This document shows positions 25,365 to 38,370 of a DNA stretch of 64,000 bases, piece by piece. Both the position numbers and the translations under genes were made by a program. This DNA is from Hemibagrus wyckioides (lineage: Eukaryota; Chordata; Actinopteri; Siluriformes; Bagridae). Below the pieces are notes generated by a model that had not been told where the DNA came from, did not search any database, and was given only the letters and a program-made list of their open reading frames with translations. The stretch is from contig NC_080732.1 in the NCBI RefSeq assembly GCF_019097595.1, positions 1,509,854-1,573,853 of the forward strand, in the 5' to 3' direction. Numbering within the stretch: the stretch's first letter is position 1; each line of letters opens with the position of its first letter.

Positions 25365-26420
25365 ACATATCTGTCTGTCTGTCTGTGTCTCTTTCTTACC
25401 TCTTCTCTCTTCCTCGCTCCTTCTGTCTATCCATCTGTCTGCCACTTCCGGCGTCTTTTGATCTTTATTCTTCCTTTATCCACACGTCTATCTCTCGACT
25501 TATCTAACTGTCTCTGTTTATCGCTTCTGTTCTTTGGTGTCTTTCTTTATCTCTTCACCTGTCTGTCTGTCCATCTGTGCTTTTCTATCTATATATCTGT
25601 CTATCAACGCCTCTCCTTGTCTTGCTCCCTTTATAAATCTGTCTGTGTCACCATCTGTTTAAATGTTTGTCTGTCTGTCTTCCCATCTGTCTATATTCGA
25701 TTGTCCACCTGTCTGTCTGCCGCTCTGTCTATCTGTTTACCTGTCTACCAATATAAACTGTTATATTGAGTTTTCTGCCTGTCTATCTGTCTGTCTGCCT
25801 CCACATTTGTTCTCTCGCTTTATTGATTTGTTTATCTGTCTCATCTCCAGTCTTTATCTTGTCTCTGTCTGATCACTTGTTCATTCTGCCTGTCTGTCTG
25901 TTTATTGATCTGTCTTCTCGTCAACCTGTCTTCCTGACCATCTGTCTTTCTGTCTGTCCCTCTGTCAATGAACTGTCTATATACAGAACTGTCAGTTTAT
26001 CTGTCTGTCTTTCTGATCTTCTGTCTGACCACCTGCCTGTCTGTCTGTCTGCCTGACAATCTGTCTGTTCCACAGCTTCTATATGTCAGTGTCTGTCTTT
26101 CTGTCTCTCCATCTGTTCACCTGTCTCTCTGCTTTCCTGTCTGTCTGTTCATCCACTTGTACTTTCTGTCTGTCTCTCTGTCTGACTGTTTGATCATCTA
26201 ACTGAATGTCCGTCTTTTAAATCTCAGTTTTTCTGTCTGTCTTTTCAACTCCTCTCTTCATCTTCATTTACTATTTTTTCTTTCATTCTTTCTCTATTTT
26301 TTCTATTCTCCTTTTTATATCTTTGTCTCTGTCCATTCCTCTCATCTGTCTGTCTGCTTATTTATCTGTCTGCCTGTCTTTAAGTTATTCTGTCTCTCTC
26401 TTTATCTTTCTTTCTGTCTT
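25365..26420. repeat. Degenerate CTGT/CTAT-rich tract
   Basis: Over a kilobase of imperfect CTGT, CTAT and CTTT tetranucleotides, pyrimidine-rich on the plus strand. Leu/Ser/Cys open frames in it are by-products. Confidence 0.9.
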
Positions 26421-26539
26421 TCTTTTTATAAAAATGAGAGTCCTCTCTCATTTCTCCTCCTTGTTCTCCTCTCTTTCACTGAAACACTGTGAAAAAGGAG
26501 AAACTGATGCTGTGCTCTTTTTCCTGCTGGCTGTAAGCA

Positions 26540-26892
26540 TCATCCTGGTTCTTGGTCCCTGGTTCTTGGTTCCTTTTCCCTGGTTCTTGGTCCCTGGTCT
26601 CTGGTTCCTGGTCCCTGGTTCTTGGTCCCTGGTCTCTGGTTCTTGAGTCTTGGTTCCTGGTCCATGGTTCCTGGTCCCTAGTTCTTGGTTCCTGGTCCCT
26701 GGTTCTTGGTCCCTCATTACTTGTTCTTAGTTCCTGGTGCCTGGTTTCCAGTTCTTGGTTCCTTGTCCATGGTTCTTGGCTCCTGGTTTGGTTTTTGGTT
26801 CCTGGTTCCTTGTCAGGGTTCTTGGTTCCTGGTCCCTGTTTCTTGGTCCCTGGTTCCTTGTCACTGGTTCCTTGTCCATGGTTCCTGGTGTT
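26540..26892. repeat. 14-15 bp minisatellite (GGTTCTTGGTCCCT type)
   Basis: Tandem units of GGTTCCTGGTCCCT and GGTTCTTGGTCCCT, about 24 in number, degenerating to the right. Confidence 0.93.
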
Positions 26893-26943
26893 TGATGGTG
26901 TAAGTGATGTTTAGAATGCAGTGAAGAGCTCATTGAGGTGGAG

Positions 26944-26982
<39 letters not shown>

Positions 26983-28150
26983 GCACTCTGCACTTCTTCC
27001 CCTCTATTTACATGATAATTGAGTGTTTCGAGGCTCTTGTCTGAACACTGGGCTTGTCCTCAATTAACCCCACAATCCACCTGGTGTTCATGAGCTGAAC
27101 ACACACACACACACACACATGCACACACACACACATGCACACACACATGCACACACACACGCACACACACACGCACACACACACACGCACACACCGAGGC
27201 TGCGTTCTCTACTCATAAAGTCACGACCATCATGTTTCTATCAATCATTTAGAAAATATTTCTTTAGTATATTTTATAAATTAATGATCATATTCTGACC
27301 AATCAGAATCAAGAATTCACTGTTAATGTCCTCTTATTACCAAAATGTCTGAAATTGATTATTGTTATTGCTGATTCCTTTGTGTTCTGTACAAAGCAGA
27401 ATGAGAAATAAAGTCGAAACAGAAACACAATCCTTTTATTTATTCATCTGTTTATCAGCGTTAGTTTTTTTTTTGTTTGTTGTTGTGTTTGTTAGTTGTT
27501 TCACTCAAACCTTCAGGGCTTTCATGAATTTTGGATTTTTTTTTTATTATTATTTTTTTGGCGAATAAATTAACTCTAACTGGATTTTTATTTGTATTTC
27601 AGTGATGTACGGCGTAGCGGAAAGTTTCAGAGACTGTATCGAGTCGACGCTCTTCTCTAGACTATTAATAATAATAAAGTGACATTTATTATAAATTCAA
27701 GAGTTTCAGAATTCACATACACACACACACACACACACACACAGTGATATTTACTTTACAGTTACTCAGACACCATTAACACGTCTGTCTTTCTTTCTTT
27801 TTTTTAAACAGGTGGTCAGCCGTAATCGAGTCAGCTGCCCGAGTTTGAGGTTTCATCAGTCCTGCTCAGGAGCGCTGGACACTCCCCCATTATCCAATTT
27901 GAATAATAGCCGTTTGGCTGAGTGTGATGGAACGGCGGGGAGCTGAAAACACAGAACTCACACACGACTACGTCTTCATGTCCTCATACACAGTCAGCGA
28001 TTACAGACGAGAGCAGAGCGACGAGGAAACACACGGCTCATGACCCGCTGAGAGAGCAGATGTTCTGGGGAAACACGCCATGTTCAACACACACACACAC
28101 ACACACACACACAGGGTCTGATGATGGTATGCAGGGTGAGGATGCATTCT
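26893..28150. other. Noncoding stretch with microsatellites; possible conserved segment
   Basis: CT run 26947-26976; CA/CATG compound run 27100-27195; CA runs 27717-27742 and 28089-28113. The segment 27810-28060 is unique-looking and richer in GC. No exon with both splice sites was found. Confidence 0.65.
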
Positions 28151-29672
28151 GCTTAACAGAAGAAGCTAAGATGTTCTCAAGTAGAACAGAAGAAGGTAAG
28201 ATGTTCTCGAGTAGAACAGAGGAAGGTAAGATGTTCTCGAGTAGAACAGAGGAAGGTAAGATGTTCTCGAGTAGAACAGAGGAAGGTAAGATGTTCTCGA
28301 GTAGAACAGAGGAAGGTAAGATGTTCTCGAGTAGAACAGAGGAAGGTAAGATGTTCTCGAGTAGAACAGAAGAAGGTAAGATGTTCTCAAGTAGAACAGA
28401 AGAAGGTAAGATGTTCTCGAGTAGAACAGAAGAAGGTAAGATGTTCTCGAGTAGAACAGAAGAAGGTAAGATGTTCTCAAGTAGAACAGAAGAAGGTAAG
28501 ATGTTCTCGAGTAGAACAGAAGAAGGTAAGATGTTCTCAAGTAGAACAGAAGAAGGTAAGATGTTCTCAAGTAGAACAGAAGAAGGTAAGATGTTCTCGA
28601 GTAGAACAGAAGAAGGTAAGATGTTCTCGAGTAGAACAGAAGAAGGTAAGATGTTCTCGAGTAGAACAGAAGAAGGTAAGATGTTCTCGAGTAGAACAGA
28701 GGAAGGTAAGATGTTCTCGAGTACAGCAGAGGAAGGTAAGATGTTCTCAAGTAGAACAGAAGAAGGTAAGATGTTCTCGAGTAGAACAGAGGAAGGTAAG
28801 ATGTTCTCGAGTAGAACAGAAGAAGGTAAGATGTTCTCGAGTAGAACAGAGGAAGGTAAGATGTTCTCGAGTAGAACAGAAGAAGGTAAGATGTTCTCGA
28901 GTAGAACAGAGGAAGGTAAGATGTTCTCGAGTAGAACAGAAGAAGGTAAGATGTTCTCGAGTAGAACAGAAGAAGGTAAGATGTTCTCGAGTAGAACAGA
29001 GGAAGGTAAGATGTTCTCGAGTAGAACAGTAGAAGGTAAGATGTTCTCGAGTAGAACAGAGGAAGGTAAGATGTTCTCGAGTAGAACAGAAGAAGGTAAG
29101 ATGTTCTCGAGTAGAACAGAAGAAGGTAAGATGTTCTCGAGTAGAACAGAGGAAGGTAAGATGTTCTCGAGTAGAACAGAGGAAGGTAAGATGTTCTCGA
29201 GTAGAACAGAGGAAGGTAAGATGTTCTCGAGTAGAACAGAGGAAGGTAAGATGTTCTCGAGTAGAACAGAGGAAGGTAAGATGTTCTCGAGTAGAACAGA
29301 GGAAGGTAAGATGTTCTCGAGTAGAACAGAGGAAGGTAAGATGTTCTCGAGTAGAACAGAAGAAGGTAAGATGTTCTCGAGTAGAACAGAGGAAGGTAAG
29401 ATGTTCTCGAGTAGAACAGAGGAAGGTAAGATGTTCTCGAGTAGAACAGAAGAAGGTAAGATGTTCTCGAGTAGAACAGAGGAAGGTAAGATGTTCTCGA
29501 GTAGAACAGAAGAAGGTAAGATGTTCTCGAGTAGAACAGAAGAAGGTAAGATGTTCTCGAGTAGAACAGAAGAAGGTAAGATGTTCTCGAGTAGAACAGA
29601 AGAAGGTAAGATGTTCTCGAGTAGAACAGAAGAAGGTAAGATGTTCTCGAGTAGAACAGAAGAAGGTAAGAA
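28151..29672. repeat. 30-bp minisatellite, about 50 units
   Basis: Each unit reads, in parts, AGAACAGAAGAAGGTAAG, then ATGTTCTCGAGT. The period is exactly 30 bp for 1.5 kb. Variable sites are AGAAG/AGGAAG and CTCGAG/CTCAAG, with single variants near 28720 (CAGCAG) and 29028 (CAGTAG). Every unit holds a splice-donor-like GGTAAG, an ATG and, in most, a CTCGAG. Since 30 is a multiple of three, frames of about 550 codons remain open on both strands; neither resembles a known protein. Confidence 0.98.
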
Positions 29673-29774
29673 GGGTCTGCTCTTAAAACCTGCTCTTAAT
29701 GACATTTAAATCTCCTGGACCAGTCAGGATGTGTATCCTGATAAAAATATATAGTATAATTTCAGATACAAACA

Positions 29775-29820
<46 letters not shown>

Positions 29821-29835
29821 CTTTCTTTCTTTCTT

Positions 29836-29905
<70 letters not shown>

Positions 29906-30689
29906 CCTTCCTTCCAAGGATAAATAAGAGTGTGTGTATAATTTCAGACATTCTTGCAGGACGTCTCACTCTAATCACGGACAAGCTCCTTGAATTCTCT
30001 CCACTTTCTGCCTCCAAGAAATGAAACCAATTTAGAAATGAATTATAAATCTAATCTAAAGAGCGATCTCGGCTTCCAGGTGAATCCTCTGATACCGGCT
30101 CGAGCGTTGTTATGGATACAGAGTCACGTCACGTCATGTGAGACACGTTTTTGGTTGTTTTTATTTCACAGTTTCAAATTAAAATGAAGAAATGAACAAG
30201 AACTGAATTAAATAATGAGATTAATGACATCAATTGCCATTTTTGTTTTTTTTTTCCTCCTCGTCTCCACTCCCTGACTTAATTTCTAAAAATCTAAGAT
30301 AAATATTATGTTATTAAATAGCGGTTAATTAGGAACGGATTAATTCTAAACGAGTTGAAACCTCTCTTCTGATCCCAGTGTAGATCATCTTCACCAGAAA
30401 GCTCATCCTCACCCGAGGAAGACAACGTGTCTGGGTTTTAACTCATGACCTTTTCATCAGCAGATGACCTTCAGAAATGAAAAATGAACAAGTTTTTAGA
30501 TTTATTCTTCAATTCACAAAGTGACTCAATCAGCAGAAGTGCAGCATTTTTAGGGACATGGAAATGTAACGTCCCTACAGGAGCAGACCGGACTGCAGAC
30601 CGTCCAGTTCATCAAGAACAACAAGGAGTCTTCATCCTGAACTTCACAAAATCCAGTGTTTAGCTAATCCTCATAAACACAACCATGGC
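29673..30689. other. Noncoding stretch with a TTTC/CT tract
   Basis: A compound TTTC and CT tract covers about 29775-29914. The remainder, 29915-30689, is unique-looking with no recognised gene. Confidence 0.7.
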
Positions 30690-30811
30690 CTTCTATCTTT
30701 CTTTCTTTCTTTCTCTTTCTTCCTTCCTTCCTTCCTCCCTTTCTCCTCCCCTTTTATTTTCCTCCCTTACTCTGTCCTCTGTCCTTACTTCTGTCCCTCC
30801 CTCCCTCCCTC

Positions 30812-30881
<70 letters not shown>

Positions 30882-30949
30882 CCTCCCCTTTTATTTTCCT
30901 CCCTTACTGTCCTCTGTCCTTACCTCTGTCCCTCCCTCCCTCCCTCCCT

Positions 30950-30980
<31 letters not shown>

Positions 30981-30984
30981 CCTC
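30690..30984. repeat. TTTC array with an internally duplicated block
   Basis: TTTC and CCTC runs include a block of CCTCCCCTTTTATTTTCC plus CTGTCCTCTGTCC that appears twice (about 30745 and 30883) with TTTC runs of different length after each copy. The head of the block returns at about 30980. Confidence 0.93.
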
Positions 30985-32031
30985 CCCTTTTATTTTTCAA
31001 TCGGTTCATGGGCGTGACGTCTGAGGCCAAAGCCCTCTAAAGTGTACATACTCCGCCCCCAGGGGCGTGCCTTGTTGATTCATTATCAGTAAACGCGGGT
31101 CGTCTTGAAGCATGGCGTGTTTCTGGTTGCGTCTCTTCCTCCGTTTTTCAACTGAGAATAAATGTTTTATTCATTAGGGAGGGGGAGTGGTTTGCATGTG
31201 GGCGGTTCCATGACTTATCTACAGCTCAGATGTCTCTCTGTGGCTCGACCTTGCATCAACTCGTGACTGGTTTAAATATCTCTTTCACGGTGCTGCTGAC
31301 ACGAGACAAGAACTTCTTCTGCACATCAGGACTCTTCCTCACTTCCTGATTTTGGAACCGAACTCCAAAGCCAAAGTGACAAACGTCTCACGTATTGATG
31401 AAACTTCAACTCTGGGGTTCTGCTCAGGTTCTGCTCAGTTTCAGTGACGCTGTTATTAAGCATTTCGGGTGAAACGGTGCTTTATGAAAAGAACAGCGCT
31501 CCGTCTATAACATTAAAACTCAATTCCGATGAAAGCGTCTCTCTCGGATGTGACTGTAATGGATTCCAGAGCCGTGTTTTACACCACATTACTGCCGAGA
31601 CGCAGCCATTCCTTATAATCACAGCCAATATTAGTGCTGGAGTAAAGGTAGCGGAGCAGAGCTTTCAAATTCACATTACAGCGTGAAGATAACCTCACTC
31701 TAACGCACACACACACACACACACACGCACACACACGCACACACGCACACACACACACACACACGCACACACACACACACACACGCACACACACGGACAG
31801 CCATGACTCAGAGAAAAAGAAGGTGGTGTAAATCCACACTTCTCCATCGTTCCCCTAACCTTCTTAACAACCAAAATGCCGGCATTGATGTAAGAGCTGG
31901 TGACATCAGGAGTTTGGGAGAGTCGTTGCTGTTTTGTTGCCATGGCAACAACTCAAGTTATTTTCAAAGCTGCCATTAAAGGTGTGGTGTGGTGTGGTGT
32001 GTGTGTGTGTGTGTAAAATTTAACAAACACT

Positions 32032-32078
<47 letters not shown>

Positions 32079-32569
32079 CTCTCTCTCTCTCTCTCTTTCT
32101 TCCTGTCTTTACTTCTCTCACTACCTGTGTTTATCCTTACTTTTACTTTACTCGTTTCCTTTTTCTGGGCAGACAACACACACACACACACACACACACC
32201 TGTTAGTGCAGGATTGTGAGGGAAAGTGGAGCAGAATTCGTGAAGAATGAGTCCAATTTATGGGCAGATTAGAGGCACATTAGAGTTAAGGAGTTCCGGG
32301 GCATTTCAAGCAAAAGTCTGGACTTCTAATTACTCACGTCCCTGAACGACAAACGCTGCACATTTTTCACACCTAATGTTCAGAACTATTTTTAAAACTG
32401 GAACAGCTTCAAAGTAAAGTCTGACTTCTGGCACAAACATTACAGCAGCGTTACGCAAGCAACCAAACTCTGAAGCTCTTTCCTCAGATTATTTCACCTC
32501 CATCACTGAGCTTCCAGACCTTCTGTTCATTAAAGAAAAACGTGACTCTATTCATCTGTTTATTATCAC
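30985..32569. other. Noncoding stretch with CA and TTTC runs
   Basis: Unique-looking 30985-31690, then a CA/CGCA array 31704-31795, a GGTGT/GT tract 31981-32015, a TTTC/CT tract 32031-32101, a CA run 32177-32199 and unique DNA 32200-32569. No exon is supported. Confidence 0.7.
31936..31949. promoter_or_regulatory. Perfect palindromic RFX X-box
   Basis: GTTGCCATGGCAAC is the ideal full X-box and a perfect 14-bp palindrome. It lies in non-repetitive DNA about 140 bp after a CA array. Binding is not shown; chance or a repeat relic is possible. Confidence 0.4.
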
Positions 32570-32656
32570 TGTAACGGCCATGAAGCTGGTCAGATCCTGA
32601 TCTCACATTATAACAGCTATAAACACTCACGCCCTCAACAACCGCTCCTCATGAAC
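32570..32656 (+). mobile_element. Dispersed foldback element, copy 3, abutting the second 12-bp-type array
   Basis: It contains ATGAAGCTGGTCAGATCCTG, CAGCTATAAACACTCACGC and ATGAACATCACATCAG, colinear with copy 2 at 11112-11190. In both places this end joins directly to AGACTCTACATC-type units. Confidence 0.7.
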
Positions 32657-35600
32657 ATCACATCAGACTCTACATCACACTCTACATCAGACTCTACATC
32701 AGACTCTACATCAATCTACACATCAGTCTCTACATCAGACTCTACACACCGGTCTCTACATCAGACTCTACACACCGGTCTCTACATCAGACTCTACACA
32801 CCGGTCTCTACATCAGACTCTACACACCGGTCTCTACATCAGACTCTACATCAGACTCTACATCAATCTACACATCAGTCTCTACATCAGACTCTACACA
32901 CCGGTCTCTACATCAGACTCTACACACCGGTCTCTACATCAGACTCTACACACCGGTCTCTACATCAGACTCTACACACCGGTCTCTACATCAGACTCTA
33001 CATCAGACTCTACACACCGGTCTCTACATCAGACTCTACACACCGGTCTCTACATCAGACTCTACACACCGGTCTCTACATCAGACTCTACACACCGGTC
33101 TCTACATCAGACTCTACACACCGGTCTCTACATCAGACTCTACACACCGGTCTCTACATCAGACTCTACACACCGGTCTCTACATCAGACTCTACACACC
33201 GGTCTCTACATCAGACTCTACATCAGACTCTACATCAATCTACACATCAGTCTCTACATCAGACTCTACACACCGGTCTCTACATCAGACTCTACACACC
33301 AGTCTCTACATCAGACTCTACACACCTGTCTCTACATCAGACTCTACACACCGGTCTCTACATCAGACTCTACACACCGGTCTCTACATCAGACTCTACA
33401 CACCGGTCTCTACATCAGACTCTACATCAGACTCTACATCAATCTACACATCAGTCTCTACATCAGACTCTACACACCTGTCTCTACATCAGACTCTACA
33501 CACCGGTCTCTACATCAGACTCTACACACCTGTCTCTACATCAGACTCTACACACCGGTCTCTACATCAGACTCTACACACCGGTCTCTACATCACACTC
33601 TACATCAGACTCTACATCAGACTCTACATCAATCTACACATCAGTCTCTACATCAGACTCTACACACCTGTCTCTACATCAGACTCTACATCAGACTCTA
33701 CATCAGACTCTACACACCTGTCTCTACATCAGACTCTACATCAGACTCTACACACCTGTCTCTACATCAGTCTCTACACATCAGTCTCTACATCAGTCTC
33801 TACATCAGACTCTACACACCTGTCTCTACATCAGACTCTACATCAGACTCTACACATCAGTCTCTACATCAGTCTCTACATCAGACTCTACATCAATCTA
33901 CACATCAGTCTCTACATCAGTCTCTACATCAGACTCTACACACCTGTCTCTACATCAGACTCTACATCAGACTCTACACACCGGTCTCTACATCAGTCTC
34001 TACATCAGACTCTACACACCGGTCTCTACATCAGACTCTACACACCTGTCTCTACATCAGACTCTACATCAGACTCTACATCAATCTACACATCAGTCTC
34101 TACATGAGACTCTACACACCTGTCTCTACATCAGACTCTACACACCTGTCTCTACATCAGACTCTACACACCGGTCTCTACATCAGACTCTACACACCTG
34201 TCTCTACATCAGACTCTACACACCGGTCTCTACATCAGACTCTACACATCAGTCTCTACATCAGACTCTACACACCGGTCTCTACATCAGACTCTACATC
34301 AGACTCTACATCAATCTACACATCAGTCTCTACATCAGACTCTACACACCTGTCTCTACATCAGACTCTACATCAGACTCTACATCAATCTACACATCAG
34401 TCTCTACATCAGACTCTACACACCTGTCTCTACATCAGACTCTACACACCTGTCTCTACATCAGACTCTACACACCTGTCTCTACATCAGACTCTACACA
34501 CCGGTCTCTACATCAGACTCTACACACCTGTCTCTACATCAGACTCTACACACCGGTCTCTACATCAGACTCTACACACCTGTCTCTACATCAGACTCTA
34601 CACACCTGTCTCTACATCAGACTCTACATCACACTCTACATCAGACTCTACATCAGACTCTACATCAATCTACACATCAGTCTCTACATCAGACTCTACA
34701 CACCGGTCTCTACATCAGACTCTACACACCGGTCTCTACATCAGACTCTACACACCGGTCTCTACATCAGACTCTACACACCGGTCTCTACATCAGACTC
34801 TACATCAGACTCTACATCAAGCTACACATCAGTCTCTACATCAGACTCTACACACCGGTCTCTACATCAGACTCTACACACCAGTCTCTACATCAGACTC
34901 TACACACCTGTCTCTACATCAGACTCTACACACCGGTCTCTACATCAGACTCTACACACCGGTCTCTACATCAGACTCTACACACCGGTCTCTACATCAG
35001 ACTCTACATCAGACTCTACATCAATCTACACATCAGTCTCTACATCAGACTCTACACACCTGTCTCTACATCAGACTCTACACACCTGTCTCTACATCAG
35101 ACTCTACACACCGGTCTCTACATCAGACTCTACACACCGGTCTCTACATCACACTCTACATCAGACTCTACATCAGACTCTACATCAATCTACACATCAG
35201 TCTCTACATCAGACTCTACACACCTGTCTCTACATCAGACTCTACATCAGACTCTACATCAGACTCTACACACCTGTCTCTACATCAGACTCTACATCAG
35301 ACTCTACACACCTGTCTCTACATCAGACTCTACATCAGACTCTACACATCAGTCTCTACATCAGTCTCTACATCAGACTCTACATCAATCTACACATCAG
35401 TCTCTACATCAGTCTCTACATCAGACTCTACACACCTGTCTCTACATCAGACTCTACATCAGACTCTACACACCGGTCTCTACATCAGTCTCTACATCAG
35501 ACTCTACACACCGGTCTCTACATCAGACTCTACACACCTGTCTCTACATCAGACTCTACATCAGACTCTACATCAATCTACACATCAGTCTCTACATGAG

Positions 35601-36512
35601 ACTCTACACACCTGTCTCTACATCAGACTCTACACACCTGTCTCTACATCAGACTCTATACACCGGTCTCTACATCAGACTCTACACACCTGTCTCTACA
35701 TCAGACTCTACATCAGACTCTACATCAATCTACACATCAGTCTCTACATCAGACTCTACACACCTGTCTCTACATCAGACTCTACACACCTGTCTCTACA
35801 TCAGACTCTACACACCGGTCTCTACATCAGACTCTACATCAATCTACACATCAGTCTCTACATCAGACTCTACACACCGGTCTCTACATCAGACTCTACA
35901 TCAATCTACACATCAGTCTCTACATCAGACTCTACACACCGGTCTCTACACCAGACTCTACATCAGACTCTACATCAAACTCTACATCAGACTCTACATC
36001 AATCTACACACCGGTCTCTACACCAGACTCTACATCAGACTCTACATCAAACTCTACATCAGACTCTACATCAAACTCTACATCAGACTCTACATCAATC
36101 TACACACCGGTCTCTACACCAGACTCTACATCAGACTCTACATCAAACTCTACATCAGACTCTACATCAGACTCTACATCAGACTCTACATCGATCTACA
36201 CATCGGTCTCTACATCAGACTCTACATCAAACTCTACATCAGACTCTACATCAGACTCTACATCAATCTACACACCGGTCTCTACATCAAACTCTACATC
36301 AGACTCTACATCAATCTACACACCGGTCTCTACATCAAACTCTACATCAGACTCTACATCAAACTCTACATCAGACTCTACATCAATCTACACACCGGTC
36401 TCTACATCAGACTCTACATCAGACTGTACATAAGAAAGGACACAAATCTACACAATGGTCTCTACATCAGACTGCACATCAGACTCTACATCAATCTACA
36501 CATCGGTCTCTT
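32657..36512. repeat. 3.9-kb minisatellite of 12-14 bp units related to AGACTCTACATC
   Basis: Main units are AGACTCTACATC, AGACTCTACACACC and GGTCTCTACATC (or TGTCTCTACATC), with AATCTACACATC variants. A near-copy of roughly 1.5 kb is seen inside: TACATGAG at 34101 and 35593, ACACACCAGTC at about 33295 and 34877, CATCACACTC at 33591 and 35147. The right end (35940-36512) shifts to AAACTCTACATC. Plus-strand frames up to 982 codons are open only because units lack stops. Confidence 0.97.
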
Positions 36513-36534
36513 TAAGGGTTTTTTTTTGTTTTTC

Positions 36535-36584
<50 letters not shown>

Positions 36585-37015
36585 CTTGTTTGAAGTTATT
36601 AACAGGTTACAGGGAAACCCCACAGCAGAAGCTGCTACAGACAAACAGAAATCAGTCAGATCCAGACTTCAGCAGCTCCTAAAGGTTTTTATCTGAAGAA
36701 GGTTGAATGTTGAAGAAATTCTTACATCCGCAAAAAACGTTTCCGAAAAATCCGAAATGCGAGTACGGAGAAAGAGCTGCCGATGGGAATCTGGGAAAAA
36801 TCCAGCAGTGACGTGAAACATCCGGAGAGAAGCTGAAAGGAGCAGCAGGGAGTGTGTGAGGAAGCTGCAGTGTGAGGAGAATAATCATGTTCTTAACACC
36901 ACAGAGGATAAGGAACACCAGCCTGACACGCTGGATACACGCTCCAAACTGCAGATCACTCCAACATCCTGGTGTGGAAAAGTGCATCACTCACGACAAC
37001 ATGCGGTACATCCGC
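36513..37015. other. TTTC run and unique noncoding sequence
   Basis: A TTTC run covers 36535-36584. The rest is unique-looking with no gene recognised. Confidence 0.7.
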
Positions 37016-37503
37016 TCACTGGCCACTTTATTAGGAACACCTGCTCATTCATGCAATTATCCAATCAGCCAATCCTGAAGCAGCATCGGAATCCATGACC
37101 CTGTTTTAAACTAGGGCACTTTTTCAAACTCTAAAAATTCCACCTGAAATATTTGACTATTTTTGAGAGAAAATCTCCTCGGATTCGTGGAGTCAAGGAC
37201 TAAAACTTTAAGAAATCCAAATGATGGCATCTGGACATGAACTGTTTCAGGTTCGTGTATCAGACAGGTTATAGAGAGGATTTTGAAGAGGAAGGGTTAA
37301 ACTCTCAGAATTTGCTATTTTGTCAGATCTGTATTATTATTTATCATTATTTATTTGAGTGTTTATCTGTTTCATTTGAGGTTTCTCTAAACTTTAAAAC
37401 TTCATTTTTTTATGTATTTGAGTCACTGTACAGGTTTATGTATACAGTCTAATACTTACTTTCTTGTTCCTCCCCTTTTATTTTCCTTTACTACTTTTTC
37501 TTT

Positions 37504-37559
<56 letters not shown>

Positions 37560-38180
37560 TCCTTCCTTCCTTCAGTTAATTCTTCCTTCCTTCCTTCCTT
37601 CCTTCCTTCCTTCCTTCCTTCAGTCAATTATTTCTTTCTTTCTAACCTTCATTCTTTCCTTAAAGAAAAAGAAAGAAAAACTTAATTCATTTGATTTATT
37701 TGAGTCACTTCAGGTGTTCATTTCATCCAGTTATAACTGCCTAGTGTTGATGTTAATGATGGAGAGAATATCTTAGCTGACAGGAAGTCCACCTCAGCTC
37801 AAATGATCACTCTTTACAGCCGCGCTGAGCAGAAAAGCATCTCAGAACACGTACAAAACATTAAAGTTTAAAGTGGATCAGCTACAACAGCTGAAAATCA
37901 GATCAGGTTCCTCTTCTGTCAGCCAGGCACAAGAACCTGAGGATCTCACAGCCACAGACTCACCCACACTGGACAGATGGAGACGAGAAAAGAATAAAAA
38001 CTCAACTCAGCAGTTTCTGAAACACAACCACGACTCGATTAAAGCCACTGAGATCAGACTTTTTGTTCAGTCTGATGTTCAACGTGATTGTAGGTCGAGC
38101 TGCTGCCAGGAGAAAGATTAGAGAACTGCAGAAATGAGCAGGTCTACATGTGTTCCTAATAAAGTGGATGGTCAGTATAC
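37016..38180. mobile_element. Decayed Tc1/mariner-type DNA transposon
   Basis: The left end carries CCACTTTATTAGGAACACC at 37023-37041; the right end carries the inverted match GTGTTCCTAATAAAGTGG at 38150-38167, followed by GTCAGTATA. Next to them, ATTCATGCAATTATCCAATC (left) and the decayed GAAATGAGCAGG (right) belong to the same terminal region. Inside, 37800-37990 resembles the middle of fish Tc1 transposase genes (ACTCTTTACA...GAGCAGAAAAGCATCTCAGA, then GCTACAACAGC and CTGTCAGCC), but reading frames are broken and a TTTC/TTCC tract (37498-37640) interrupts it. It cannot encode an active transposase. Confidence 0.85.
37498..37640. repeat. TTTC then TTCC microsatellites inside the Tc1 relic
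   Basis: About 16 TTTC units, then two TTCC runs separated by a TTCAGTTAATTC spacer; a similar TTCAGTCAATT follows the second run. Confidence 0.95.
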
Positions 38181-38370
38181 TGGAAAATAAGAATCAAATT
38201 TTTGTGCAAAAAAATTAATCCTGGTCTCTTAATTTTATAATCACTTTCTATAAACACTTAAACAACATGTACCTCATACTGTATTGAAGAAATAAAACAC
38301 TTATTTATTATTAATAATTAATTAATCATCAATGCCGGCATTTTGGTTGTTGATACATTTTATTTGTTTA
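38181..38370. other. A/T-rich flank of the Tc1 relic
   Basis: No feature is recognised. Confidence 0.6.

Noticed and set aside
28038..29709. Open frames of about 550 codons on both strands in the 30-bp array
   Set aside because: The unit length is a multiple of three and lacks stops, so both strands stay open by arithmetic. No family resemblance.
32651..36696. Very long plus-strand open frames (up to 982 codons)
   Set aside because: They arise from tandem units without stop codons in any frame; they contain only repeat residues, have no splice sites or conserved domain, and overlap each other in all frames.
37873..38121. 82-codon plus-strand frame as a gene
   Set aside because: It lies inside the Tc1 relic and follows a decayed transposase section in a shifted frame.
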